This document shows positions 15,245 through 23,506 of a DNA stretch of 64,000 bases, in pieces (the stretch's first letter is position 1; every line of letters begins with the position of its first letter). A program made the position numbers and the translations under genes. The stretch is from an uncultured bacterium (lineage in GTDB: Bacteria > Muiribacteriota > Ozemobacteria > Ozemobacterales > Ozemobacteraceae): the NCBI GenBank assembly GCA_937949615.1, contig CALEDQ010000028.1, positions 186,001 to 250,000 on the forward strand, read 5' to 3'. The notes beneath the pieces are model-generated. The model had not been told where the DNA came from, ran no database searches, and saw only the letters and a list, made by a program, of their open reading frames with translations.

Positions 15245-17119
15245 TCAGTCCGCTTTTTTGAATTCTGCGTCTACAACGTTTTCGTCATCTTTGCCGCCAG
15301 CTTTCGGGCCGGCTGAACCGGCATTTTCGGCATGACCGGCATGACCTGCGGCCCCGGCAGCACCCTGTGCTCCCTGAGCGTTCTTGTAGAGCATTTCGCC
15401 AAGCTTCTGGGCAGTGGTCTGCAGCTGTTCGATCTTGGCTTTGATCTGTTCGACGTCTTTGGTTTCGAGAGCTTTTTTCAGCTCGCCGGCTTTGCCTTCG
15501 ACTTCGTTTTTGAGATCAGCCGGAACCTTGTCGCCAAGTTCTTTGAGGGTCTTTTCGGTCTGATAGACAAGACTTTCGCCCATATTGATGGTTTCGATGC
15601 TTTCGCGCTGTTTGGCATCGTCCTGAGCGTATTTTTCAGCTTCTTTAACCATGCGGTCGATATCGTCTTTTTTCAGGCCGGAACTGTTGGTGATGGTGAT
15701 CGCCTGTTCTTTGCCGGTGCCGAGGTCTTTGGCAGAAACGTTGACGATACCGTTGGCATCGATGTCGAAGGTGACTTCAATCTGCGGAACACCGCGGGGT
15801 GCCGGCGGAATGCCAACGAGGTCGAAGCGGCCGAGGGTTTTGTTGTCGGTTGCCATCGGGCGTTCGCCCTGCAGAACGTGTACGGAAACGGCAGGCTGAC
15901 TGTCTGAAGCGGTTGAGAAAACCTGACTTTTCTTGGTCGGAATAGTGGTGTTTCTCTGAATCAGGGTAGTCATGACGCCACCGAGAGTTTCGATACCAAG
16001 TGAAAGCGGGGTAACATCGAGCAGCAGAACGTCTTTTACTTCGCCGCCAAGAATCCCGGCCTGAATGGCTGCGCCCATGGCGACGCATTCCATCGGGTCA
16101 ACGCCACGTTCGGGATCTTTACCGAAGTGGGTTTTGAGAAGATTCTGAATGATCGGCATGCGGGTCGGGCCACCAACCATGATGATGTGGTCGACTTCGC
16201 TGCGCTTGAGGCCGGCATCGTTAAGAGCGTTGTCGATCGGTGGTTTGCAGCGTTCGACAATCGTATCGATCAGCTTTTCGAGCTGTGATCTGGTAATGGT
16301 CATTACCAGGTGCTTCGGGCCATCCTGAGTGGCAGTGATGAACGGCAGGTTGATGTCGGTTGTCGTGGTGGTCGACAGCTCGATTTTGGCTCTTTCGGCA
16401 GCTTCTCTGACGCGCTGATGGGCCATCGAGTCTTTTGACAGGTCGATACCTTCGGCTTTTTTGAATTCGTTTTCGATGTAGGAAATGATCAGGTTGTCCA
16501 TGTCGGTGCCGCCGAGTTTGGTGTCACCGTTGGTCGAAAGAACTTCGAAAACGCCATTGCCGAGTTCGAGAATGGTAACGTCGAGAGTACCGCCGCCAAG
16601 GTCGAATACCAGAATCTTGCGTTCGCCTTCTTTGTCGAGACCATAAGCAAGAGCTGCGGCAGTCGGTTCGTTGATGATGCGCTTGACTTCGATGCCGGCA
16701 ATCGCGCCTGCATCTTTGGTGGCCTGGCGCTGAGCGTCATCGAAATAGGCAGGTACTGTGATTACGGCGCCGGTAACCTTGTCGTTCAAAAAGGCTTCGG
16801 CGTCGGCCTTGATTTTCTGAAGAATGAAGGCTGAGATTTCCTGCGGAGTGTAGTCTCTGCTGTCAATTTTGTATTTGTCTTTGGTACCCATTTTGCGCTT
16901 GGCAGCGATGATGGTACGGTCGGGGTTGGTGGTTGCCTGACGTCTGGCCGGTTCACCGATCAGGCGCTGTCCGTCTTTGGTAAAAGCGACAACACTCGGA
17001 AATGCTTTGCCGCCGATCGAGTTGCCTTCGGCGCTCGGAATGATAACCGGTTTGCCACCTTCGATTACCGAAGCGGCTGAGTTGGAAGTACCTAAGTCAA
17101 TACCTATTACCCTGGACAT
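15245..17119 (-). CDS. dnaK: Chaperone DnaK (Hsp70)
   Basis: A 624-residue Hsp70. The ATPase domain has phosphate-1 IGIDLGTSNSAASV, phosphate-2 VFDLGGGTLDVTILEL, adenosine motif MVGGPTRMPIIQ, INEPTAAALAYG and the linker DVLLLDVTPLSLGIETLGG. The substrate-binding and lid domains follow and end in the Gly/Ala-rich tail and the DAEFKKAD-type terminus typical of bacterial DnaK. The loop after the first strand reads SIGGKAFPSVVAF rather than the common G-x-R-T-T-P-S, a minor variation. It lies 28 nt downstream of grpE, and GGAGG precedes the ATG. Controlled with the rest of the block by HrcA/CIRCE (inferred). Confidence 0.98.
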   Translation of the reverse strand: MSRVIGIDLGTSNSAASVIEGGKPVIIPSAEGNSIGGKAFPSVVAFTKDGQRLIGEPARRQATTNPDRTIIAAKRKMGTKDKYKIDSRDYTPQEISAFILQKIKADAEAFLNDKVTGAVITVPAYFDDAQRQATKDAGAIAGIEVKRIINEPTAAALAYGLDKEGERKILVFDLGGGTLDVTILELGNGVFEVLSTNGDTKLGGTDMDNLIISYIENEFKKAEGIDLSKDSMAHQRVREAAERAKIELSTTTTTDINLPFITATQDGPKHLVMTITRSQLEKLIDTIVERCKPPIDNALNDAGLKRSEVDHIIMVGGPTRMPIIQNLLKTHFGKDPERGVDPMECVAMGAAIQAGILGGEVKDVLLLDVTPLSLGIETLGGVMTTLIQRNTTIPTKKSQVFSTASDSQPAVSVHVLQGERPMATDNKTLGRFDLVGIPPAPRGVPQIEVTFDIDANGIVNVSAKDLGTGKEQAITITNSSGLKKDDIDRMVKEAEKYAQDDAKQRESIETINMGESLVYQTEKTLKELGDKVPADLKNEVEGKAGELKKALETKDVEQIKAKIEQLQTTAQKLGEMLYKNAQGAQGAAGAAGHAGHAENAGSAGPKAGGKDDENVVDAEFKKAD

Positions 17120-17147
17120 CTAATTCCTCCTGTCTGTTTTTAACAGT

Positions 17148-17720
17148 TTATTTCTGGTTGATTTCGACCTTCGCAGTGCGAAGCACGCGATCTTTATAGG
17201 TGTAACCCTTTTCAAAAACGGTAAGTACGGTTTCGTCGTCTTTGTCTTCTACGGTGCGCTTGCAGAGAGCTTCGTGACAATTCGGGTCAAACTTGCTGCC
17301 CTTGGCTTCTATGCCTTTCAGGCCCTCTTTTTCGAGCATGTCGGAAAACTGAATCGAAAACATTTCGAGGCCATCCATGACCTTTTTGTCGACGTTGATC
17401 TTGTAAATCTGCTCCAGCGCCTTGTCGAGAGTATCGAGAACCGGCAGAAGCTTTTTGAGAAAATCTTCGACGCCGCGGCCACGGGCTTCGAGCTGCTCTT
17501 TGGCGGTGCGGCGCTGCAGATTCTGGTAATCTGCAAGAGCCCGGAAATAACGATTCTTCATCTCTTCGAGCTCTTTTGCCAGGTCACGGCCCTGCGTCTG
17601 CCCCTGGGTCTGTTCTTCGGTGCCGGCAGCGGTCTGTTCCTGCTGAGAGGTTTCTTCGGCAGGTTTCTGGCTGGCTTCGTTCAGTTCAGGATTTTCGGCA
17701 GTTTTTTCGTTTTGCGTCAT
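17148..17720 (-). CDS. grpE: Nucleotide exchange factor GrpE
   Basis: A 190-residue protein with an acidic Gln/Glu-rich N-terminus (1-50), a long dimerising helix (about 50-95, ELEEMKNRYFRALADYQNLQRR) and the C-terminal beta domain with the GrpE signature region ending VLTVFEKGYTYKDRVLRTAKVEI. It releases ADP from DnaK. It lies 29 nt after hrcA and 28 nt before dnaK, the classical hrcA-grpE-dnaK order. Confidence 0.96.
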   Translation of the reverse strand: MTQNEKTAENPELNEASQKPAEETSQQEQTAAGTEEQTQGQTQGRDLAKELEEMKNRYFRALADYQNLQRRTAKEQLEARGRGVEDFLKKLLPVLDTLDKALEQIYKINVDKKVMDGLEMFSIQFSDMLEKEGLKGIEAKGSKFDPNCHEALCKRTVEDKDDETVLTVFEKGYTYKDRVLRTAKVEINQK

Positions 17721-17749
17721 AATCTGGAATTCACCCTATTAGTTAAGTT

Positions 17750-18865
17750 TCAGCTCTTGTCTGATTCAGGAAAATTTCTGTCGCCAATCAGCAGCTGGCT
17801 GAGAGTGTTCGAAAGTCTTGCGAGAGTCGCGACCACGCGGCTGTAGTCCATACGCAGAGGGCCAATCAGACCTATTTTACCGAAGGTGCGGTTGGGGCCG
17901 CGGTAACGGGCCGTGACAAAAGACATGTCTTTTATGGCGAGCCCGGAATCGGAGCCTATGTTTACCACAATTTCCTGCTTGCTTTCAAGTGATTTAGCCA
18001 GAAGTTTAAGCAGATTTTCCTTCTGGTCGAGCAGGCAGACCATCTGTTTCAATTTTTCGGGCTCGTTGAATTCAGGCTGGTCAAAAAAGTTGAGAAAGCC
18101 TTCGAGAAAAATAGAATTGGTATCTGGGTCGCTGACCGCGTTCTGTACCTGTTTTACCAGCTGAGAAAGCAGATTGTTGTAGCGCGACAGTATCTGTCTG
18201 GTATTTTCGATGAAATTCTGTTCATACTGATGATACTGCTGGTGGCAGAGCTGAGCGTTGAGCAGTATCGAGAGCTTCTCCAGGACATCGTCAGAAGTGG
18301 CGGCCGGAATGTTGACCACCTGGTCGTTGATATTGCCGCAATCATCGACGGTTACCAGCATTGCCTTGGTGTCGAGAATGCGGAAAAGTCTGATCGAGCG
18401 CAGGTTGCTGTGTTCCTGTTGCGGGGCAAGAAGCACACCGGCCAGTTTTGTCTGCTGGCAGGCATATTGCACGGCTGATTTTAAAATGTCCTGCTGGCGC
18501 AGATGGGTTTCGCGCGAAATGCTGGCAAGTCTGCCGATCAGAGATTCTTCGAGTTGGCTGATACGCTCGAATTCGATGAGAAAATTAACATAGAACTTGT
18601 AGCCCTTTTCGGTGGGCACGCGGCCGGCCGATGTGTGCGGTGAATAGAGATAGCCCATCAGTTCGAGGTCGGCCATTTCGTTTCTGATGGTGGCGGGCGA
18701 GCAGGAAAGCCGGCTGGAACGCGACAAAGTGCGCGAACCCACCGGGATGCCGGTTGAAATGAAGGCATCACAGACTTCGCGCAGAACGGTTTTCTGGCGG
18801 TCGTTCAGGGCCTGACTGCCGTCGTTGGCACAGACTTCGGTCTGAAAAAGCGTATTGGCGTTCAT
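17750..18865 (-). CDS. hrcA: Heat-inducible transcription repressor HrcA
   Basis: A 371-residue repressor. The N-terminal winged helix has ILREVCDAFI-like spacing (VLREVCDAFISTGIPVGSRTL), SPATIRNEMADLELMGYL and SPHTSAGRVPTEKGYKFYV, all standard HrcA blocks. The GAF-like core follows, and the C-terminal block GKIGLIGPLRMDYSRVVATL is characteristic. HrcA binds CIRCE and needs GroEL for activity. The perfect CIRCE at 23019 upstream of this same block makes autoregulation of the whole cluster likely. The N-terminus has about 18 residues before the conserved domain. It follows the second groEL by 59 nt containing a GC-rich hairpin. Confidence 0.97.
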   Translation of the reverse strand: MNANTLFQTEVCANDGSQALNDRQKTVLREVCDAFISTGIPVGSRTLSRSSRLSCSPATIRNEMADLELMGYLYSPHTSAGRVPTEKGYKFYVNFLIEFERISQLEESLIGRLASISRETHLRQQDILKSAVQYACQQTKLAGVLLAPQQEHSNLRSIRLFRILDTKAMLVTVDDCGNINDQVVNIPAATSDDVLEKLSILLNAQLCHQQYHQYEQNFIENTRQILSRYNNLLSQLVKQVQNAVSDPDTNSIFLEGFLNFFDQPEFNEPEKLKQMVCLLDQKENLLKLLAKSLESKQEIVVNIGSDSGLAIKDMSFVTARYRGPNRTFGKIGLIGPLRMDYSRVVATLARLSNTLSQLLIGDRNFPESDKS

Positions 18866-18889
18866 TTTACAACTTTATGGTTCGGGGGA

Positions 18890-18913
18890 AACCCCGGCCC
18901 GCAGGCCGGGGTT
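18890..18913 (-). promoter_or_regulatory. Intercistronic hairpin between groEL and hrcA
   Basis: 10-bp perfect inverted repeat AACCCCGGCC (18890-18899) and GGCCGGGGTT (18904-18913) with a 4-nt loop. The minus strand continues TCCCCCGAACC, so there is no U-tract. The shape resembles a processing or 3'-stability element. Confidence 0.7.
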
Positions 18914-18924
18914 CGTGAGTTACA

Positions 18925-20556
18925 TCAGTAGTCCATGTCCATGTCTGGAGCGGGGGCGCCTTTGCCCTTCTTTTCGGGGGCTTCAGCGACGAGAACTTCA
19001 GTGGTCAGCAGAATCGAGGCGATCGAAGAGGCATTCTGCAGAGCTGATCTGGTGACCTTGGCGGGGTCGATGATACCGGCTTTATACATGTCGGCATAAT
19101 CGTCGGCGACTACGTCGTAGCCATAGCCATTGCCTTTGTGGGCTCTGACTTTTTCGACGATGACTGAAGGTTCGAGACCGGCGTTGGTCAGGATCATGCG
19201 CATCGGAGCGTAAAGAGCGCGGCGAACGATGTTGATACCGATCTTTTCATCGTCGGTGGCGTTCTTTTCGAGCTTGTCGAGAACCGGGAGAGCGTTGATG
19301 TAGGTTACGCCGCCGCCGGCGACGACGCCTTCTTCAACCGCAGCGCGGGTGGCGCTGAGGGCGTCTTCAACACGGGTTTTGCGTTCTTTCATTTCGGTTT
19401 CGGTAGCAGCGCCGACTTTGATTACTGCAACACCACCGGCCAGTTTGGCGAGGCGTTCCTGCAGTTTTTCCTTGTCGTATGAGCTGGTGCTGTGTTCGAT
19501 TTCGGCTTTGATCTGGCTGATGCGGCTTTTGAGGGCCTTGGTGTCACCGGCGCCTTCGACGATGGTGGTCATGTCTTTGGCAACGATTACTTTTTTGGCC
19601 TGACCGAGCTGATTGATGGTCGCAGATTCAAGCTTCATGCCGAGATCTTCGCTGATTTTCTGACCGCCGGTCAGAACGGCGATATCTTCGAGCATCGCTT
19701 TTTTGCGATCGCCGAAGCCGGGGGCCTTGATGGCGACACAATTGAAAGTGCCGCGCAGTTTGTTGACCACGAGGGTTGCAAGGGCTTCGCCTTCGATATC
19801 TTCAGCGATGATCAGCAGGGGCTTGTTGACCTGAACGATCTTTTCGAGCAGGGGCAGGATTTCTTTGAGGTTGTTGATCTTGCTTTCGGTAATGAGAATG
19901 TAGGGGTTGTCGAGAACCGCTTCCATTCTTTCCTGGTTGGTTACCATGTAGGGGCTGATGTAGCCCTTGTCGAATTCCATACCTTCGACGAAATCAAGAG
20001 TGGTGTCGAAGCTCTGAGCTTCTTCAACGGTGATGACGCCGTCTTTGCCGACTTTGTCCATGGCTTCGGCGATGATGTGGCCGATTTCCTTGTCGCGGGC
20101 AGAAATTGTGGCAACCTGGGCGATGCTGTCTTTGTTGTCATCAACCTTTTTAGAAAGATTTTTGATTTCCTTGACCACTTCGTCAACGGCCTTTTCGATG
20201 CCGCGTTTCAGGTAAGAAGGATTGGCACCGGCGGCAACGTTCTTGAAACCTTCATGGACGATGGCCTGAGCCAGAACGGTAGCGGTGGTGGTACCGTCGC
20301 CAGCGACGTCGTTGGTCTTGCTGGCAACTTCTTTAACGAGCTGGGCGCCCATGTTTTCGAACTTGTCAGTGACTTCGATTTCTTTGGCAATGGTAACGCC
20401 GTCGTTGGTTACGGTCGGGCTGCCGAATTTCTTGTCGAGAATGGCATAACAGCCTTTCGGGCCAAGGGTGGCGCGAACTGCGTTAGCGACGATGTCAACA
20501 CCGGTTTCGAGAGATTTGCGTGCTTCGTCCCAATATTTGAGCTGCTTGGCAGTCAT
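18925..20556 (-). CDS. groEL: Chaperonin GroEL, promoter-distal copy with acidic tail
   Basis: A 543-residue Hsp60. Equatorial ATP-binding residues are in ATLGPKGCYAILDKKFG and VAGDGTTTATVLAQAI. The apical domain has GYISPYMVT, and AAVEEGVVAGGGVTYINAL is the family signature. It is very close to the 555-residue copy at 20972-22639, with long stretches identical in protein and nearly so in DNA (for example around 19021-19075 and 21111-21165). Unlike that copy it has no Gly-Gly-Met tail and ends APAPDMDMDY. The GGM tail lines the folding cavity in ordinary GroEL, so this copy probably treats clients differently. It is paired with groES at 20584 (27 nt gap). Confidence 0.97.
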   Translation of the reverse strand: MTAKQLKYWDEARKSLETGVDIVANAVRATLGPKGCYAILDKKFGSPTVTNDGVTIAKEIEVTDKFENMGAQLVKEVASKTNDVAGDGTTTATVLAQAIVHEGFKNVAAGANPSYLKRGIEKAVDEVVKEIKNLSKKVDDNKDSIAQVATISARDKEIGHIIAEAMDKVGKDGVITVEEAQSFDTTLDFVEGMEFDKGYISPYMVTNQERMEAVLDNPYILITESKINNLKEILPLLEKIVQVNKPLLIIAEDIEGEALATLVVNKLRGTFNCVAIKAPGFGDRKKAMLEDIAVLTGGQKISEDLGMKLESATINQLGQAKKVIVAKDMTTIVEGAGDTKALKSRISQIKAEIEHSTSSYDKEKLQERLAKLAGGVAVIKVGAATETEMKERKTRVEDALSATRAAVEEGVVAGGGVTYINALPVLDKLEKNATDDEKIGINIVRRALYAPMRMILTNAGLEPSVIVEKVRAHKGNGYGYDVVADDYADMYKAGIIDPAKVTRSALQNASSIASILLTTEVLVAEAPEKKGKGAPAPDMDMDY

Positions 20557-20583
20557 TTTTTTGCTCCTGTGCTTGTGATCTTA

Positions 20584-20874
20584 TCAGTTGATGATGGCGA
20601 GAATGTCTTCTTCGCGCAGAATCAGGTAACTTTCGTCTTCGACCTTGATTTCGGTGCCGGCATATTTTGAGAAGATCACCTTGTCGTTGGCTTTTACTTC
20701 GAGCGGGCTGCGCTTGCCGTCATCAGTGAGTTTGCCGGGACCGGCTGCAATTACGGTACCTTCGATCGGCTTTTCTTTGCTGGCGGTATCGGGAAGAATT
20801 ACGCCACCTTTTGATTTTTCAACTGCATCTTTCGGCTTAACGATAACGCGGTCATTTAATGGTTTGAGATTCAT
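20584..20874 (-). CDS. groES: Co-chaperonin GroES, promoter-distal copy
   Basis: A 96-residue Hsp10 that caps the GroEL ring. The mobile loop reads KSKGGVILPDTASKEK, with the hydrophobic V-I-L anchor. The roof and core strands are intact (VIFSKYAGTEIKVEDESYLIL, EEDILAII). It lies directly before its groEL and is the first gene of the second chaperonin module. Confidence 0.97.
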   Translation of the reverse strand: MNLKPLNDRVIVKPKDAVEKSKGGVILPDTASKEKPIEGTVIAAGPGKLTDDGKRSPLEVKANDKVIFSKYAGTEIKVEDESYLILREEDILAIIN

Positions 20875-20918
20875 GAAATGCTCCTGATTAAACTTATTTG
20901 GATTATTTTTTTCAAGTG

Positions 20919-20945
20919 GCGGAGCAGGTTTGGCGCCTGCCCCGC
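20919..20945 (-). promoter_or_regulatory. Intercistronic hairpin between the two groESL modules
   Basis: GCGG-A-GCAGG (20919-20928) pairs with CCTGC-C-CCGC (20936-20945) around a 7-nt loop, with one internal mismatch. There is no U-tract on the minus strand (it continues CACTTGAAAAAAA). It marks the boundary between the proximal and distal chaperonin gene pairs. Confidence 0.6.
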
Positions 20946-20971
20946 GAGAATTGGTTAAATCGGGTCAGAGA

Positions 20972-22639
20972 TTACATCATGCCGGGCATGCCCATGCCGC
21001 CCATGCCACCCATACCACCCATGCCGCCCATACCGCCCATGGCGGGGGCTGCTTTGTTTTCTTCGGGGATATCGGCGACCAGAACTTCAGTGGTCATGAG
21101 AATGGCTGCGATTGAAGCGGCATTCTGCAGAGCTGATCTGGTAACCTTGGCGGGGTCGATGATACCGGCTTTGAACATGTCGATATATTCGTTGGTGAGA
21201 ACGTTGTAACCGAAGCCGGGTTTCTTTTCCTGCTTGATTCTTTCGATGATGACGGCGGGTTCAAGACCGGCATTGGCAAGAATGAAGTGAATCGGTTTCT
21301 GCAGAGCTTTTCTGACGATGTCGACGCCGATTTTTTCGTCGCCGTTGATCTGGAGAGTGTCGAGAGCTTCGATGGCATTCAGCAGGGCAACGCCGCCGCC
21401 GGCAACAACGCCTTCTTCAACCGCGGCGCGGGTGGCGCTGAGAGCGTCTTCAACGCGGGTTTTGCGTTCTTTCATTGCGGTTTCGGTAGCGGCACCGACT
21501 TTGATGACTGCAACGCCGCCAGAGAGCTTGGCGAGACGTTCCTGCAGTTTTTCTTTGTCGTATGAGCTGGTGCTTCTGTCGATTTCGGCTTTGATCTGGG
21601 CGATGCGGGCCTGAATGTCTTTGGCAGCGCCGGCGCCTTCGATGATGGTGGTAGTTTCTTTGCTGATGACAACCTTCTTGGCATGGCCGAGGTGTTCGAG
21701 ACCGGCGTTTTCAAGTTTGAGGCCGATTTCTTCGCTGATCTTCTGACCTTTGGTCATGACCGCGATATCTTCGAGCATGGCTTTGCGTCTGTCGCCGAAA
21801 GCCGGGGCTTTGACGGCTACGCAGTTGAAGGTGCCGCGCAGTTTGTTGACCACGAGGGTGGCGAGAGCTTCACCTTCGATGTCTTCAGCGATGATCAGCA
21901 GGGGTTTCTTGGTCTGCACGATGCTTTCGAGAACAGGCAGAATGTCTTTGATGTTGTTGATCTTGCTGTCGGTGATGAGAATGTAGGGGTTGTCGAGAAC
22001 CGCTTCCATTCTTTCAGGGTCAGTGACCATGTAGGGGCTGACATAACCCTTGTCGAATTCCATACCTTCGACGAAATCAAGGGTGGTGTCGAAGCTCTTG
22101 GCTTCTTCTACAGTGATGACGCCGTCTTTACCGACTTTGTCCATGGCTTCGGCGATAACTTTGCCGATTTCGGTGTCGCGGGCAGAGATGGTGGCAACCT
22201 GGGCGACGCTGTCTTTATTGTCGTCGATGCGCTTTGACTGTTCCTTGATTTTGGCAACAACAGCGTTGACGGCTCTTTCGATACCGCGCTTGATATAAAT
22301 CGGTGTGGCACCGGCAGCGGTGTTTTTGAAACCTTCATGGACGATTGCCTGGGCCAGAACGGTGGCGGTGGTGGTACCGTCGCCGGCGATGTCGTTGGTT
22401 TTGCTGGCGACTTCTTTAACCAGCTGGGCGCCCATATTTTCGAAGCGGTCTTCGACTTCGATTTCTTTGGCGATCATGACGCCGTCATTGGTAACGGTGG
22501 GACTGCCAAAACTCTTGTTGAGGATGGCATAACAGCCTTTGGGCCCGAGGGTTGAGCGTACTGCGTTGGCAACAGTATCGACACCTTTTTCAAGGGCTCT
22601 TCTTGCGTTTTCACCGTATTTCAGTTGTTTTGCGGCCAT
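20972..22639 (-). CDS. groEL: Chaperonin GroEL, promoter-proximal copy with GGM tail
   Basis: A 555-residue Hsp60 with all the usual blocks (STLGPKGCYAILNKSFG, IAGDGTTTATVLAQAI, AAVEEGVVAGGGVALLNA). It ends in the normal Gly-Gly-Met repeat tail (MGGMGGMGGMGGMGG, then MGMPGMM). This is the copy with ordinary GroEL features and is the first groEL after the CIRCE operator, so it is probably the main housekeeping chaperonin. It is separated from its groES by 47 nt. A paralogue lies immediately downstream. Confidence 0.98.
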   Translation of the reverse strand: MAAKQLKYGENARRALEKGVDTVANAVRSTLGPKGCYAILNKSFGSPTVTNDGVMIAKEIEVEDRFENMGAQLVKEVASKTNDIAGDGTTTATVLAQAIVHEGFKNTAAGATPIYIKRGIERAVNAVVAKIKEQSKRIDDNKDSVAQVATISARDTEIGKVIAEAMDKVGKDGVITVEEAKSFDTTLDFVEGMEFDKGYVSPYMVTDPERMEAVLDNPYILITDSKINNIKDILPVLESIVQTKKPLLIIAEDIEGEALATLVVNKLRGTFNCVAVKAPAFGDRRKAMLEDIAVMTKGQKISEEIGLKLENAGLEHLGHAKKVVISKETTTIIEGAGAAKDIQARIAQIKAEIDRSTSSYDKEKLQERLAKLSGGVAVIKVGAATETAMKERKTRVEDALSATRAAVEEGVVAGGGVALLNAIEALDTLQINGDEKIGVDIVRKALQKPIHFILANAGLEPAVIIERIKQEKKPGFGYNVLTNEYIDMFKAGIIDPAKVTRSALQNAASIAAILMTTEVLVADIPEENKAAPAMGGMGGMGGMGGMGGMGMPGMM

Positions 22640-22686
22640 TTTCTATATCTCCTTAGTGAATGATTTTGAACTTGATTGATGTTGGT

Positions 22687-22974
22687 TTATTCAACAGCCA
22701 GAATTTCATCTTCTTTCATGATCAGGTGTTTTTCGCCATCGATCATGATTTCGGTGCCGGCCCATTCGGTAAAAATGACGCTGTCGCCTTTTTTAACCTG
22801 CATGGGAATAACTTTGCCCTTGTTATCAGTCAGACCGCGGCCGACAAAAATAACCTTGCCGGTTTTCGGGCGGGCTTTCGAAGCGGTATCGGGAATAATG
22901 ATGCCGGTGGCAGTCTTTTTCTCGGCTTCGGTGACTTTGATGACAATGCGGTTACCCATCGGGGTGAGGTTCAT
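22687..22974 (-). CDS. groES: Co-chaperonin GroES, promoter-proximal copy
   Basis: A 95-residue Hsp10. The start is the ATG at 22972-22974, which has a perfect AAGGAGG six nt upstream and begins MNLTPMGNRIVIKV like other GroES. A longer reading to 23025 would run through the ribosome site and into the CIRCE element, so I reject it. The mobile loop is KKTATGIIIPDTASKA, with an I-I-I anchor. It is first gene of the chaperone block, 44 nt from CIRCE. It differs clearly from the distal GroES, so the two pairs have diverged. Confidence 0.96.
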   Translation of the reverse strand: MNLTPMGNRIVIKVTEAEKKTATGIIIPDTASKARPKTGKVIFVGRGLTDNKGKVIPMQVKKGDSVIFTEWAGTEIMIDGEKHLIMKEDEILAVE

Positions 22975-23018
22975 GATGTCCTCCTTGTTGAATTTGAACT
23001 TCTGGAAACTCTTACTTG

Positions 23019-23045
23019 TTAGCACTCAAATCGGTTGAGTGCTAA
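23019..23045. promoter_or_regulatory. CIRCE operator (HrcA binding site)
   Basis: Perfect match to the CIRCE consensus: TTAGCACTC (23019-23027), a 9-nt spacer, then GAGTGCTAA (23037-23045). It lies between the promoter and the first groES start and would overlap the transcription start. It is the only CIRCE I see in the window, and hrcA itself is in the operon below it. Confidence 0.98.
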
Positions 23046-23050
23046 CAGAT

Positions 23051-23083
23051 ATATATAAAAACTTTTTTGCAGAATAAAGTCAA
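23051..23083 (-). promoter_or_regulatory. Promoter of the heat-shock operon
   Basis: On the minus strand TTGACT (23078-23083) is followed by an AT-rich -10 region TTTTATATAT (23051-23060) at a spacing of 17-20 nt. CIRCE begins 5 nt downstream, the usual arrangement for HrcA-repressed vegetative promoters. Confidence 0.75.
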
Positions 23084-23500
23084 TCTAAAGTCGAAAATAG
23101 GTGAAAATAAATAAACTGAGAAAGTTATTGGTTAAAAATAAACTCAGACTCTCGCATAATTGAAAAAATATTGAAATATGTCTCAAGAGCTGATTCTGTC
23201 TCAGAACTTCGTGAAAATTGTCGCAACTTTTAGCCGGCAGGGGGCGTATTATTTGCAGGGAGATAAACGCCGCTCTGATATCAAACAACAGCGGCAGATT
23301 CGGTTCTGTCTGGCCTTGCCGGCAGAACAGGACTGTATCAATCATTCTGCAGACCTCAGGAGATACGGGGTCGGGTTAATGCCTGTATTGCAGGCATGGG
23401 TAACAATATGACTGTGCCTGTCGCATCAGCAAAATACATTCTTTTGTTGCTATTGCTCTGACCGTTAGTGTAAATTACCCGTATACAGAGTGAAGGGGAG
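23084..23500. other. Divergent intergenic region without a recognised gene
   Basis: About 420 nt between the heat-shock promoter and the rightward pseudopilin operon. Short frames on both strands lack ribosome sites and recognisable sequence. I see no RNA gene. A promoter for the rightward operon should lie near its right end, but I find only weak candidates. Confidence 0.5.
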
Positions 23501-23506
23501 TTGATG

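Noticed and set aside
19492..20670. 392-codon open frame on the plus strand opposite groEL and groES (a similar one lies at 21683-22237).
   Set aside because: It is a mirror of the strongly biased codon use of groEL/groES, has no ribosome site, and its sequence has no recognisable domain.
22975..23025. Earlier start of the proximal GroES at 23025.
   Set aside because: It would translate through the AAGGAGG site and part of the CIRCE operator; the start at 22974 gives a normal GroES N-terminus.
23085..23345. 86-codon minus-strand frame upstream of the heat-shock promoter.
   Set aside because: No ribosome site, low-quality composition and no recognisable domain; it sits in the promoter region.
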